From Bryobacterales bacterium (GTDB taxonomy: Bacteria; Acidobacteriota; Terriglobia; Bryobacterales; Bryobacteraceae): DNA of 20,494 nt. A program made the translations under genes and the position numbers. The DNA lies in contig PLMF01000035.1 in assembly GCA_003142355.1 (NCBI GenBank), positions 59,390 to 79,883 of the forward strand, given 5' to 3'. Every line of letters starts with the position of its first letter. Within the stretch, counting starts at the first letter, position 1. The notes under the pieces are model-generated. The model saw nothing but the letters and a program-made list of their open reading frames with translations, ran no database searches and was not told the origin of the DNA. Below are positions 1 to 8,844 of the stretch, in pieces.

Positions 1-615
1 GCGAATATCATCCTGCCCATCGCGAAGAAGATGATCGAGCCGGGCCAGGCCGCAAAGGTTTCGGCCGAGGGATACCTGACGGGTACGATTCTGCATGAGA
101 TCGCGCACGGCCTGGGGCCGTCGTTTGCCCGCAAAGACGGCAAGCAGGTGGACATCCGCGAAGCCCTTGGCCCGGTGTCTTCGGGACTCGAGGAGGCCAA
201 AGCGGACGCCGTGGGAATGTTCGGCCTGGCGTGGCTGGCGGACCATGGCGCGCTGCCCAAAGACCGGCTCGAGGAATACTACGCCTCCTTCGTGGCGGAT
301 TTTTTCCGCGCGCTGCGGTTCGGGACGGGCGAAGCGCACGGCAGGGCGGAGATGATGGAGTTCAACTACCTGTTGGAGCGGCGGGCGCTGAGGCGCGCGG
401 ACGGGCGGTACGCCATCGACTACGCGCGCATGCCCGCGGCGCTGACGCAGCTTTCCAGGGAACTGCTCGAGATGGAAGCCACCGGCGACCGCGCCCGCGC
501 GGAAGCCTGGTTCGCCAGGTACGACAAGATGCCGGCGGAGTTGAAGAGCGCGCTGGCCGCGACGGCGGACATCCCCGTCGACATTCGACCCATCTTCTCT
601 TTTCCGGAAAAATGA
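1..615 (+). CDS. M49-like zinc metallopeptidase, C-terminal part (5' end outside window)
   Basis: The reading frame is open from base 1, so the gene begins upstream and only about the last 204 residues are seen. The visible part carries HEIAHG (nucleotides 94-111), an HExxH zinc-binding and catalytic motif, followed about 35 residues later by LEEAKAD, which supplies the third zinc ligand. This HExxH plus EExxAD pairing is typical of bacterial relatives of dipeptidyl-peptidase III (family M49), where eukaryotic enzymes have HELLGH and EECRAE. The remainder is helical and ends in VDIRPIFSFPEK. It probably trims short peptides; the compartment cannot be judged without the N-terminus. The stop codon overlaps the ribosome-binding site of the next gene 7 bp downstream, so it may share a transcript with the sugar genes, although its function looks unrelated to them. 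The family call is fairly safe and the substrate is unknown. Confidence 0.75.
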   Translation, partial: ANIILPIAKKMIEPGQAAKVSAEGYLTGTILHEIAHGLGPSFARKDGKQVDIREALGPVSSGLEEAKADAVGMFGLAWLADHGALPKDRLEEYYASFVADFFRALRFGTGEAHGRAEMMEFNYLLERRALRRADGRYAIDYARMPAALTQLSRELLEMEATGDRARAEAWFARYDKMPAELKSALAATADIPVDIRPIFSFPEK

Positions 616-622
616 GGGACTT

Positions 623-1738
623 ATGATCAGACTTCTTCTGGCGGCCACCGTGGCGTTGTTCCCGGCTGGCGCCGCGGACATGTTCGTCTTCTTCGGCACC
701 CACACCGCCGGCCCCGGCCACGGCTTCTCTATGTCGCGCTTCAACACCGATAGCGGTGTTCTGACGAAGTCCGTGTATCTCATGGACGCGCCGGCTCCCG
801 CGTTCTTCTTTATCCACCCGGACGGCAAGCATCTCTATACCGTCAATTCACCCGGTTTCGTGAGCGCGTATGAGGTCGATCCGGCCACCGCGCGCCTCAC
901 CCTTATGAACCAGCAGCCGTGCCCTGGCGACCCGAGTTATATCAGCCTCGACAAGACGCGCCGCTATATATTCGTCGCCAACTACGAGGGCGGCAATTTC
1001 GCGGTCTACGCGCTGAAGCCCGATTTCAGCATCGGCGAGCGGACGGCGCTGGTCGAGCACACCGGCAGCAGCGTCAACCCGCAGCGTCAGAAGCACGCAT
1101 ATCCGCACTCGATTCGGATCGATCCCACCAATCGCTTTGTGCTGGTGCCCGATCTCGGTCTCGATAAGCTGTTCGTTTACCGCTTCAACGAAAAGGATGG
1201 CACGGTGGCGCCCAACGACCCGCCTTTTGCGAAGGTCGCGCCCGGTTCCGGCCCGCGCCACATGGTGTTTCATCCCAACGGCCGGTGGGTCTACCTGCTC
1301 AATGAGATGGGGAGCACGGTCATTCTCTTCGACTGGGACTCCGCCCGCGGCGCCCTGACCGAGCTCGAGACCGTCTCGACTTTGCCCGCGGACTTCAAAG
1401 AAACCAACAACTGCGCGGAGATCGACGTGCATCCCAACGGCAAGTTTCTGTACGCCTCGAACCGGGGACACGACAGCCTGGCGGTGTTTGCCATCGATGC
1501 CCGGACGGGCCGCCTGACATTGGTGGAGCGCGTTCCCACACAAGGCAAGCTGCCGCGGAACTTCGCCTTCGACCCCACGGCGCACTGGCTCGTGGTCACC
1601 AACCATGGCAGTGACAACGCCATGGTCTTCCGCGTTGACGAGAGCACCGGCAAGCTGACGCCGAAGGGTGAGCCGGTTTGGGTGCCCTCTCCGTTCTGCG
1701 AGCGATTCCTGCCGGTTGCCGGCGGTGGGGGCCGGTGA
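623..1738 (+). CDS. Secreted seven-bladed beta-propeller lactonase-family protein
   Basis: A protein of 371 residues. Residues 1-18 form a signal peptide ending AGAA before the mature start DMFVFFGTHT, which resembles the YVGTYT opening of the lactonase/6-phosphogluconolactonase (PgL, YbhE) propeller family. Repeated blade signatures are visible: FHPNGRWVYLLNE, VHPNGKFLYASNRGHDSLAVF and FDPTAHWLVVTNHGSDN. The length matches the family. Cytoplasmic PgL hydrolyses 6-phosphogluconolactone, but an exported copy cannot easily meet that substrate. A periplasmic lactone-hydrolysing or sugar-binding role in the glycoside operon is therefore more likely, by inference. The start is set by GAGGG at 615-618, which overlaps the upstream stop, with ATG at 623. 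The next gene begins 10 bp after the stop. The fold is confident; the reaction is not. Confidence 0.85.
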   Translation: MIRLLLAATVALFPAGAADMFVFFGTHTAGPGHGFSMSRFNTDSGVLTKSVYLMDAPAPAFFFIHPDGKHLYTVNSPGFVSAYEVDPATARLTLMNQQPCPGDPSYISLDKTRRYIFVANYEGGNFAVYALKPDFSIGERTALVEHTGSSVNPQRQKHAYPHSIRIDPTNRFVLVPDLGLDKLFVYRFNEKDGTVAPNDPPFAKVAPGSGPRHMVFHPNGRWVYLLNEMGSTVILFDWDSARGALTELETVSTLPADFKETNNCAEIDVHPNGKFLYASNRGHDSLAVFAIDARTGRLTLVERVPTQGKLPRNFAFDPTAHWLVVTNHGSDNAMVFRVDESTGKLTPKGEPVWVPSPFCERFLPVAGGGGR

Positions 1739-1748
1739 GGGAGGTTGT

Positions 1749-4271
1749 ATGATGCACGACTTTCTGACGGGTAGTGGCCGGCGACTTCTCTTTGCGTTTT
1801 TGCTGGCCGGGTGTCTCGCGGGCCAGCCGGCTTCGAAATGGCCGGCCGACGCCGCCGGTTTCCGCATTCACATGATCGGGAACGGGCACATCGATCCGGT
1901 CTGGCTCTGGCCATGGCCGGAAGGCGTGTCGGTGGTGCAGAGCACCTTCCGCTCTTCGCTGGACCGGATGAAGGAGAACCCCGGCTTCAAGTTCACCGCC
2001 AGCTCCGCGCAGTTCTACGAATGGGTGGCAGCCAACGATCCCGCCATGATGGCGGAGATTCGCCAGCGCGTCGAGGAGGGCCGGTGGGGCCTGGTGGGTG
2101 GCTGGTGGGTGGAGCCGGACGTCAACTTGCCCAGCGGTGAAGCGTTGATCCGGCAAGGCCTGTACGGGCAATCGACTTTTCAACGGCTCTTCGGCCGGAT
2201 TGCGCGGGTTGGATTCAACCCCGATTCGTTTGGACATCCGGGGACGCTGCCGCAGATTCTGAAGCTCCAAGGCATGGATTCCTATGTATTCATGCGGCCG
2301 GCTCCGAATGAGAAAGAACTGCCCGCCGACGTTTTCTGGTGGCAGGGACCGGACGGCACTAAGACCCTGACCTACCGGATCCCGTTCTCCTATGCCGAGG
2401 CTGGCTCGGTGGAACCGCGCCTTCGCCGGATGATCGCGGAACTGAAGGAGCCGACCCATACCCTGATGTCGTTTTACGGGGCCGGCGACCACGGCGGGGG
2501 CGGCACCAAGGAGAACCTCCGATTCATCGATGAATTGAAGCAGCAGGCGGGCGCTCCCACGCTGCTCTACAGTACGCCGGAGCAGTACTTCAGGGAGATC
2601 CGTGCGGAGGCGGCGGCGTTTCCCGCGGTGGAAGGCGACCTGCAACATCATTCGGTGGGTTGCTACACCGCCGAATCGCAAATCAAGAAACTGAACCGGG
2701 CAGCGGAACTGGCGCTGGTCACGGCCGAGAAGGTGGCCGCGGTAGGCTCGGTGGCGTGGGGTGCAACCTATCCGAAACCGGAGCTTACGGCCGCCTGGAA
2801 GCGCGTGCTGTTTCTGCAATTCCACGACAGCCTGGCCGGCACCTCCCTGCCGGTGCATTACCAGACCACCGTGCCGGAAGGCTACGGGCATGCTCTCGAC
2901 GCCGCCAGCCAGGCAATGTACCTGGCGGCGCAGAAGCTGGCATGGCAGGTCCCGGCCGAGGACCCGGGCTCGCAGTACCTCCTGGTGTTCAATCCGCACG
3001 CCTGGGAGACCACGCCCGCGGTCGAGTACGATATCGGCATCGCGCCGGACGTTTCGGTGGTGGTGGAAGACGAGAAGGGCCAGCCGATCTCGAGCCAATC
3101 GAATCCGCCATCGAGCGAGGTCAACGGGCGGCAGACGCTGCTGGCGCGAATGGCGCTGCCGGCCTTCGGTTATCGCCAGATCCGCATCCGCAGAGCTCAG
3201 CCGGCGGCTCCGGCCGCAGCGGTTCACGCCCAAGGGCGCACGCTTGAGAACGAGCATCTGGCCGTGACCTTCGGGCCGGACGGCGGCCTTGGCATCTTCG
3301 ATAAAGACGCCCGAGCGGCGGTGTTCGCCGGCGGCGCCACGGGGGCACGGGCGCTGGTGATGGATGACCCCAGCGACACCTGGAGCCACAACGTGAAGGC
3401 CTACTCCGAGCAGATCGGCTCTTTCGGTAATGCCACGGTGAAGGTGATCGAGAACGGGCCCTTGCGGGCCAGAGTGCGCGTCCGAACCACCTACGGCGCA
3501 TCGGCGCTGACCATAGACTGGCTGCTCTATGCGGGGGTCCGGTCGCTCGAAGCGCGAGTGGCTCTCGACTGGCGCGAGCACCAAAAAATCCTGAAACTCT
3601 CGTTCCCGGTGGACGCCGGCGCGCCGGTTCCGACCTACGAAGTGCCCTACGGGCACCTGGCTCGCAGCGCCAACGGCGATGAAGATCCGGGCCAGCGCTG
3701 GATCGACCTCACTGGCACGCGGGCAGGCAACCCTTACGGGCTGACGGTGGTCAACGACGCCAAGTACGGGTACAGCGTGGCCGGCAGCGACATGCGAATC
3801 TCGGTTGTGCGCGGCGCCCCTTATGCGCACCACATTCCCCATGTTCTGGCTCCCGATGTCGAGCCGCTGTGGCAGGACCAGGGCATGCAGACGTTCCGGA
3901 TGCTGCTGGTGCCGCACAAAGGGAACTGGCGGGATGCCGGCGCGCCGCGCATCGCGGAAGAGTTCACCGTGCCGCCGGCAGTCGTCTACCAGGGAATCCA
4001 TTCCGGCACGCGGCCGCAGGCGGATTCGTTTCTGGCCGTCGATAGTCCGGACGTCATCGTGGCCGCGATCAAGCAGGCGGAGGCGGGGGACGACCTGATC
4101 ATCCGCTCGGTGGAGACCGCCGGACGAGCGACCAAGGCATCGATCGACCTGCGATTCGCCAAGCGGAAATGGTCGGGCAGCTTCCGACCTTCCGAAATCA
4201 AAACCTTGCGTCTGAACCCTCGCACCGGAGAAATCCGCGAGGTGAACGCGTTGGAACAGGAGGCACGATGA
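1749..4271 (+). CDS. GH38 alpha-mannosidase-like glycosidase, predicted lipoprotein
   Basis: A protein of 840 residues from the ATG at 1749, preceded by a GAGGGAGG ribosome-binding site at 1736-1743. A longer in-frame start at 1668 would lie inside the lactonase gene and has no such site. Residues 1-22 form a signal with lipobox LAGC (Cys22), so export and lipid anchoring are likely. The GH38 catalytic domain follows: GNGHIDPVW (His47, Asp49, zinc ligands), NPDSFGHPG (Asp159, the expected nucleophile), GAGDHGGGG, and FHDSLAGTS with another expected zinc-ligand His. The C-terminal half is the beta-sandwich region typical of alpha-mannosidases, which retain configuration and need a divalent metal. 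Mannose is not a backbone sugar of rhamnogalacturonan, so the substrate in this locus is open. The stop overlaps the ROK start by 4 bp (ATGA), implying translational coupling. Confidence 0.88.
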   Translation: MMHDFLTGSGRRLLFAFLLAGCLAGQPASKWPADAAGFRIHMIGNGHIDPVWLWPWPEGVSVVQSTFRSSLDRMKENPGFKFTASSAQFYEWVAANDPAMMAEIRQRVEEGRWGLVGGWWVEPDVNLPSGEALIRQGLYGQSTFQRLFGRIARVGFNPDSFGHPGTLPQILKLQGMDSYVFMRPAPNEKELPADVFWWQGPDGTKTLTYRIPFSYAEAGSVEPRLRRMIAELKEPTHTLMSFYGAGDHGGGGTKENLRFIDELKQQAGAPTLLYSTPEQYFREIRAEAAAFPAVEGDLQHHSVGCYTAESQIKKLNRAAELALVTAEKVAAVGSVAWGATYPKPELTAAWKRVLFLQFHDSLAGTSLPVHYQTTVPEGYGHALDAASQAMYLAAQKLAWQVPAEDPGSQYLLVFNPHAWETTPAVEYDIGIAPDVSVVVEDEKGQPISSQSNPPSSEVNGRQTLLARMALPAFGYRQIRIRRAQPAAPAAAVHAQGRTLENEHLAVTFGPDGGLGIFDKDARAAVFAGGATGARALVMDDPSDTWSHNVKAYSEQIGSFGNATVKVIENGPLRARVRVRTTYGASALTIDWLLYAGVRSLEARVALDWREHQKILKLSFPVDAGAPVPTYEVPYGHLARSANGDEDPGQRWIDLTGTRAGNPYGLTVVNDAKYGYSVAGSDMRISVVRGAPYAHHIPHVLAPDVEPLWQDQGMQTFRMLLVPHKGNWRDAGAPRIAEEFTVPPAVVYQGIHSGTRPQADSFLAVDSPDVIVAAIKQAEAGDDLIIRSVETAGRATKASIDLRFAKRKWSGSFRPSEIKTLRLNPRTGEIREVNALEQEAR

Positions 4272-5239
4272 GCGGCGGCTTGTGGGCGGGTGTGGATATC
4301 GGTGGGACGAAGACCGCTGTTGTACTTTCGTCGGAGCCACCGTCGGTTCTCTGCCGGACCGAGTTCCCGACGCTCCCCGAGGAGGGTCCCGAGCGCGCGC
4401 TGAGCTCCATCCTGCGGGCAATCCACCAATCGATGTCCGAGCACGGCTTGGATCGCGGCGGGTTGACCGGCATTGGCGTAAGCTGCGGAGGGCCGCTCAA
4501 TTCCACCACCGGCCGGATTCAGGCTCCGCCGAATCTTTCCACGTGGGTGGACGTGCCGGTTACGTCCATCATGGAGAAGGAATTCGGCGTGCCGTGCCGG
4601 CTGGAAAACGACGCCAACGCGGGCGCCGTGGCGGAGCACAAATTCGGCGCGGGGAAGGGAACGCGCAACATGGTGTTCCTCACGATGGGGACGGGCCTGG
4701 GAGCGGGCATTATCGTGGACGGGCGCCTCTACCGGGGAACCAACGATGCCGCCGGCGAGATTGGCCACGTGCGGCTCACCCGAACAGGGCCGGTCGGATA
4801 TCACAAGGCCGGCTCGGTGGAGGGATGGGCCAGTGGCGGCGGCCTGGCGCGAGTAGCCACGGCCGCGGTTGCCTCAGCCGCGAGGCGGGGCGAAAAGACC
4901 CTGCTGGCCGGATGCCTCGCGCGGAACCAGACGCTGACCGCGCGGGACGTCGCCGAGGCTGCGCGCGCTGGCGATGCGCTGGCGAAGCGGCTCATCCGCG
5001 GGACGGGACGCAGGCTGGGCGAGGCACTCGCCATCCTGGTCGACATTCTCAATCCCGAACGAATCGTCATCGGCGGCCTGGCCATGCGGTTGGGCGACGA
5101 TCTCCTCACGCCCGCGCGGGCCGTTTTGAACAGAGAGGCGCTAAGCTCCTCGGCGTCGGTCTGCTCCATCGTGCCGGCCGCGTTGGGCGAGCAGATCGGC
5201 GATCTCGCGGCATTGTGTGTGGCGATAGGGGTGGAATGA
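4268..5239 (+). CDS. ROK-family sugar kinase-like protein
   Basis: A protein of 323 residues whose ATG lies in the ATGA overlap with the GH38 gene. It shows the ROK actin-like fold: DIGGTKT (residues 10-16, phosphate binding), ENDANA (113-118, with Asp115 as likely catalytic base), a MGTGLGAGIIVDG segment (140-152), and GEIGH (163-167). No N-terminal helix-turn-helix is present, so it is a kinase-type rather than a repressor-type ROK protein. The cysteine cluster that normally follows GEIGH and binds zinc (CxCGxxGC) is absent; the corresponding stretch reads GSVEGWASGGGL. Substrate prediction is therefore weak, with glucose, N-acetylmannosamine or another hexose all possible. The protein has no signal and should be cytoplasmic, phosphorylating a sugar released by its exported operon partners. 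The next gene starts 1 bp after its stop. Confidence 0.85.
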   Translation: MSGGLWAGVDIGGTKTAVVLSSEPPSVLCRTEFPTLPEEGPERALSSILRAIHQSMSEHGLDRGGLTGIGVSCGGPLNSTTGRIQAPPNLSTWVDVPVTSIMEKEFGVPCRLENDANAGAVAEHKFGAGKGTRNMVFLTMGTGLGAGIIVDGRLYRGTNDAAGEIGHVRLTRTGPVGYHKAGSVEGWASGGGLARVATAAVASAARRGEKTLLAGCLARNQTLTARDVAEAARAGDALAKRLIRGTGRRLGEALAILVDILNPERIVIGGLAMRLGDDLLTPARAVLNREALSSSASVCSIVPAALGEQIGDLAALCVAIGVE

Positions 5240-5240
5240 C

Positions 5241-8200
5241 ATGGCGCGCGTTGTTCCGTGGTTGATCCCGCTCTTGCTGGCGGCGGCTCCGGTAAAGGCG
5301 TTCGTCCGGACCACCATTCCTTTCGACTCCGATTGGCGCTTTCTCAAAGGCGATGCAGCAGGCGCCGAAAAACCCGAGTTCGCGGACTCCCAGTGGCGCG
5401 CCTTGAACGTGCCTCACGACTGGAGCATCGAAGGTCTGTTCGACGAGAAGAATCCCACCGGGGGCGCGGGCGGCTTTCTTCCGGCCGGCATCGGCTGGTA
5501 CCGGAAACATTTCACGCTTTCCGCGGATTACGCCCAGCGGCGCGTCTTCGTCGAGTTTGACGGCGTCATGGCCAACAGCGAGGTCTGGATCAACGGTTTC
5601 CGGCTCGGAAAACGGCCCTATGGCTACGTCAGCTTCCGTTACGAGTTGACCGGACATGTGACCTTCGGTGCGAAGAACCCCAACGTGCTGGCGGTGCGCG
5701 CCGACAACTCCGGCCAACCGGCATCGCGCTGGTATGCCGGCGCGGGCATTTACCGGCACGTTCGCCTGCTGGTTACCGACCCCGTCCACCTGGATCAATG
5801 GGCCACCTTCGTAACTACTCCCCACGTCGCCGCCGGCGAAGCCACGGTGCGCGTCCAAACCAGCGTCGTGAACCAGTCGGGTGCGGCGCGCACGGTAACG
5901 CTCGAGGTCGCTATCCTCGGTCCCGACGGCAAGACCGTCAAAATCGCCGAGACCGCGCCGCAAGCGGTCGCCGCCGGGAAATCGGCGGACTTCGAGCAGG
6001 AGATCGCCGTCCAGTCCCCCGATATCTGGAACCTCGAACACCCGGTGCTCTACCGCGCTGTGGCGAGCGTTCGCGCCGGAAAGACCACTCTCGATGACGA
6101 AGCGGTCCCTTTCGGCATTCGCGAGTTTCACTTCGATGCCGCCACCGGCTTCTGGCTGAACGGCAGGAATTTCAAGCTCAAGGGCGTCTGCCTGCACCAT
6201 GACGGCGGTGCGGTGGGCGCGGCGGTCCCGCTGCGCGTTTGGGAGCGCCGTCTGGAACAGTTGAAGAAGCTGGGGGTGAATGCCATCCGTACCGCCCATA
6301 ACCCGCCCGCACCGGAGTTTCTGGATCTCTGCGACCGCATGGGCTTTCTGGTGATGGACGAGATGTTCGACTGCTGGACGGTGGCGAAGAATCCGTACGA
6401 CTACCATCTCTACTTCCGCGACTGGTCGCTGACCGACACCCGCGACACCGTCCTGCGCGACCGCAACCACCCCAGCATCGTGGTCTACAGCGCGGGCAAC
6501 GAGATTCGCGATACGCCCAACGCGGAACTCGCCAACGGCATTCTCAAAGGACTGGTGGACGCGTTTCACAAGGCGGACCCCACACGCCCGGTGAGCCAGG
6601 CGCTCTTCCGGCCCAACGTCAGCCACGATTATGAAAACGGCCTGGCCGACCTGCTGGATGTGATCGGCCAGAACTATCGGGAGAACGAGATCCTCGCCGC
6701 GCACGCGGCCAAGCCCACGCGCAAGATTCTCGGCACGGAGAATCAGCACGGTCGCGAGGTCTGGCTGGCCCTGCGCGACAACGCGCCCTATTCCGGCCAG
6801 TTCCTGTGGAGCGGCATCGATTACATTGGCGAATCGCGCCTCTGGCCGGGTGTCATCGCCGGTTCCGGCCTGTTGGACCACACCGGCGCCGTCAAACCGG
6901 TGGGGTATGAACGGCAGAGCTGGTGGTCGGACCAGCCCATGGTTCACATGGTCCGGCGGGTGGCGGCCCACGAGGAGAGCGTCGAGGTGTACAGCAACTG
7001 CGAAGAGGTGGAGCTGGAACTCAACGGCAAATCGCTGGGATCGAAGCCGCACCCGGCCGATGACGCCCCTCGTGTCTGGAATGTGCCCTTCGAGGCGGGC
7101 GTTATCCGAGCCATTGGCAAGAACAAGGGGCGGATTGTCGCCACGCATGAGCTTCGCACCGCGGGCAAGCCCGCCAGGATTATGCTGGCCGCCGATCGCG
7201 ACAAGCTCGCTCCCGATTGGGACGATGTCGTGTATGTCACCGCCAGCGTGGTGGATGACAACGGCGTGCTGGTACCCGGCGCGGACCAACTGGTCACCTT
7301 CCGGACGGCGGGTCCGGGCGTCATCGCCGCCGTGGACAGCGCGGACAACGCCAGCCACGAACCCTTCCAGGCATCCGAGCGCCATGCTTTCCAGGGCCAG
7401 TGCCTCGCCATTGTCAAGGCCAGCGGCGCGGGACGGATCGCGGTGACCGCTTCCTCACCGGGCCTGGCCTCTGCCACAGTCAATATCGGAGCCGGAGAGT
7501 TTCGCGTCGGCGATTACGGAGCCAAAGCAGACGGCAAGACGGTCGATACAGCGGCTATTCAGAAGGCCATCGATGCAGCGGCGAAGTCCGGCGGCACCGT
7601 CGTATTCGCGCCGGGAGTATACCTGAGCGGATCGTTGTTCCTGAAGTCAGGCACCGAGCTGCGCGTCGACGCGGGCGTTGAGATCCGCGGCGTACAGGAT
7701 CTCGCCGCCTACCCGGTCATGCAAACGCGCGTCGCCGGGGTCGAGATGAAGTGGCCGGCGGCCCTGATCAACGTGTATGAGCAATCGCACGTGAAGATCT
7801 CCGGCAAGGGCGTGATCGACGGCGACGGCAAAATCTGGTGGGACAAGTACTGGGCGCTCCGCAAGGAGTATGAGCCTAAGGGCCTGCGGTGGGCGTCGGA
7901 TTACGACTGCCAGCGGCCCCGCCTCATCGTGATTTACAAATCCTCGGATGTGGAACTCCAGGGCCTGGAGCTGAGGCGCTCCGGTTTCTGGACGGTGCAT
8001 ATCTGCTACTCGCAACGGGTGCACGTGGATGGGACCACCATCCGCAACAACATCGGCGGCAAAGGTCCCAGCACCGACGGCATCGATATCGACTCCTCTT
8101 CGAACGTGCTGGTGGAACGCTGCGACATCGAGGGCAACGACGACGACATCTGCCTCAAGGCCGGCCGGGACGCCGACGGTCTGCGCGTCAACCGTCCCAC

Positions 8201-8783
8201 GGAGAAGATCGTAATCCGCGACTGCACCGTTCGCGGAGGCGCCGCCGGAGTCACCATCGGCAGCGAAACCTCGGGCGGAATTCGCGACTTGGAAGTGTAC
8301 CGCATACATGTACTGCGGCCGGTGCCGAACGGGATTCTCTTCAAGTCGGCCAGCACGCGCGGCGGCACCATCGAGAACATCGTTATCCACGACATGGACA
8401 TGGAGGGCGTGTCCACGCCGATCAGCATTACTTTGAACTGGAACCCGAGTTACAGCTACGCCAAGATGCCGGAGGGAATCACGAACCCGCCGGACTACTG
8501 GAAGGTGCTGACCGAGGTGGTGTCACCCGAGAAGGGTCTGCCGCATTTCCGCAACGTCAAGATTTCCGACATCAAAGCGGTGGATGCGCAGCGGGCTTTT
8601 TCCGTGGGTTCCTACCAGGACTCGCCGCTGGAGAATTTCGAGTTCAAGAACCTGGAAATCGACGCGAAGTCGGCCGGCAGCATTCAATACGCCGACCACT
8701 GGACCTTCGTCAACACGCACATCAAGACCGCCGACGGCAGCGTAGTCACGCTGAAAGACTGCCGCCACGTCACCGGCATGTAG
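5241..8783 (+). CDS. GH2-GH28 fusion glycosidase (bifunctional, secreted)
   Basis: A protein of 1180 residues starting at the ATG 1 bp after the ROK stop, with GGGGTGGA just upstream. Residues 1-20 are a signal peptide. The first part is a complete GH2 enzyme: sugar-binding sandwich (about 25-165), immunoglobulin-like domain (about 175-285) and TIM barrel (about 290-560). AGNEIRD holds the acid/base Glu421 and GTENQHG the nucleophile Glu500, 79 residues apart as in other GH2 enzymes. Residues 575-750 are GH2 C-terminal sandwich domains. From residue 754 (FRVGDYGAKADG) to the end lies a full GH28 right-handed beta-helix, with STDGIDID (Asp946), NDDD (Asp967-969), GVTIGSE (1003-1009) and a Lys in NGILFKSA. 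The canonical GHG histidine is missing. GH2 may remove a beta-galactoside or beta-glucuronide, and GH28 may cut galacturonosyl bonds in rhamnogalacturonan; both substrates are inferred. The stop codon abuts the transposon end. Confidence 0.9.
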   Translation: MARVVPWLIPLLLAAAPVKAFVRTTIPFDSDWRFLKGDAAGAEKPEFADSQWRALNVPHDWSIEGLFDEKNPTGGAGGFLPAGIGWYRKHFTLSADYAQRRVFVEFDGVMANSEVWINGFRLGKRPYGYVSFRYELTGHVTFGAKNPNVLAVRADNSGQPASRWYAGAGIYRHVRLLVTDPVHLDQWATFVTTPHVAAGEATVRVQTSVVNQSGAARTVTLEVAILGPDGKTVKIAETAPQAVAAGKSADFEQEIAVQSPDIWNLEHPVLYRAVASVRAGKTTLDDEAVPFGIREFHFDAATGFWLNGRNFKLKGVCLHHDGGAVGAAVPLRVWERRLEQLKKLGVNAIRTAHNPPAPEFLDLCDRMGFLVMDEMFDCWTVAKNPYDYHLYFRDWSLTDTRDTVLRDRNHPSIVVYSAGNEIRDTPNAELANGILKGLVDAFHKADPTRPVSQALFRPNVSHDYENGLADLLDVIGQNYRENEILAAHAAKPTRKILGTENQHGREVWLALRDNAPYSGQFLWSGIDYIGESRLWPGVIAGSGLLDHTGAVKPVGYERQSWWSDQPMVHMVRRVAAHEESVEVYSNCEEVELELNGKSLGSKPHPADDAPRVWNVPFEAGVIRAIGKNKGRIVATHELRTAGKPARIMLAADRDKLAPDWDDVVYVTASVVDDNGVLVPGADQLVTFRTAGPGVIAAVDSADNASHEPFQASERHAFQGQCLAIVKASGAGRIAVTASSPGLASATVNIGAGEFRVGDYGAKADGKTVDTAAIQKAIDAAAKSGGTVVFAPGVYLSGSLFLKSGTELRVDAGVEIRGVQDLAAYPVMQTRVAGVEMKWPAALINVYEQSHVKISGKGVIDGDGKIWWDKYWALRKEYEPKGLRWASDYDCQRPRLIVIYKSSDVELQGLELRRSGFWTVHICYSQRVHVDGTTIRNNIGGKGPSTDGIDIDSSSNVLVERCDIEGNDDDICLKAGRDADGLRVNRPTEKIVIRDCTVRGGAAGVTIGSETSGGIRDLEVYRIHVLRPVPNGILFKSASTRGGTIENIVIHDMDMEGVSTPISITLNWNPSYSYAKMPEGITNPPDYWKVLTEVVSPEKGLPHFRNVKISDIKAVDAQRAFSVGSYQDSPLENFEFKNLEIDAKSAGSIQYADHWTFVNTHIKTADGSVVTLKDCRHVTGM

Positions 8784-8807
8784 AAAAGGGGTCAGACGCA
8801 TTTTCCG
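8784..8807 (+). repeat. Terminal inverted repeat, left copy
   Basis: The sequence begins AAAAGGGGTCAGACGC and continues with ATTTTCCG. It is the exact reverse complement of 9570-9593 over 24 bases, and of 12269-12290 over 22 bases. It starts at the first base after the GH2-GH28 stop codon. Confidence 0.95.
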
Positions 8808-8820
8808 GAGAACTTTCCGG
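8805..8820 (+). repeat. Short hairpin next to left transposon end
   Basis: CCGGAGAACTTTCCGG can fold into a 5-bp stem (CCGGA/TCCGG) with a 6-base loop. It overlaps the inner bases of the left terminal repeat. It may be part of the transposase recognition structure or a weak terminator for the upstream operon. There is no following T-run, so a terminator role is doubtful. Confidence 0.45.
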
Positions 8821-8844
8821 GGCGGTTCCTACCTCTCTTACATC

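Noticed and set aside
1596..4421. Long minus-strand open frame (941 codons) opposite the GH38 gene
   Set aside because: Its translation is rich in Arg, His and Pro with no recognisable motif, whereas the plus strand has clear GH38 motifs. It is a shadow frame of GC-rich coding DNA.
5106..7385. Long minus-strand open frame (759 codons) opposite the GH2 region
   Set aside because: No domain motifs and no start signals, and it lies opposite a gene with intact GH2 catalytic residues. Shadow frame.
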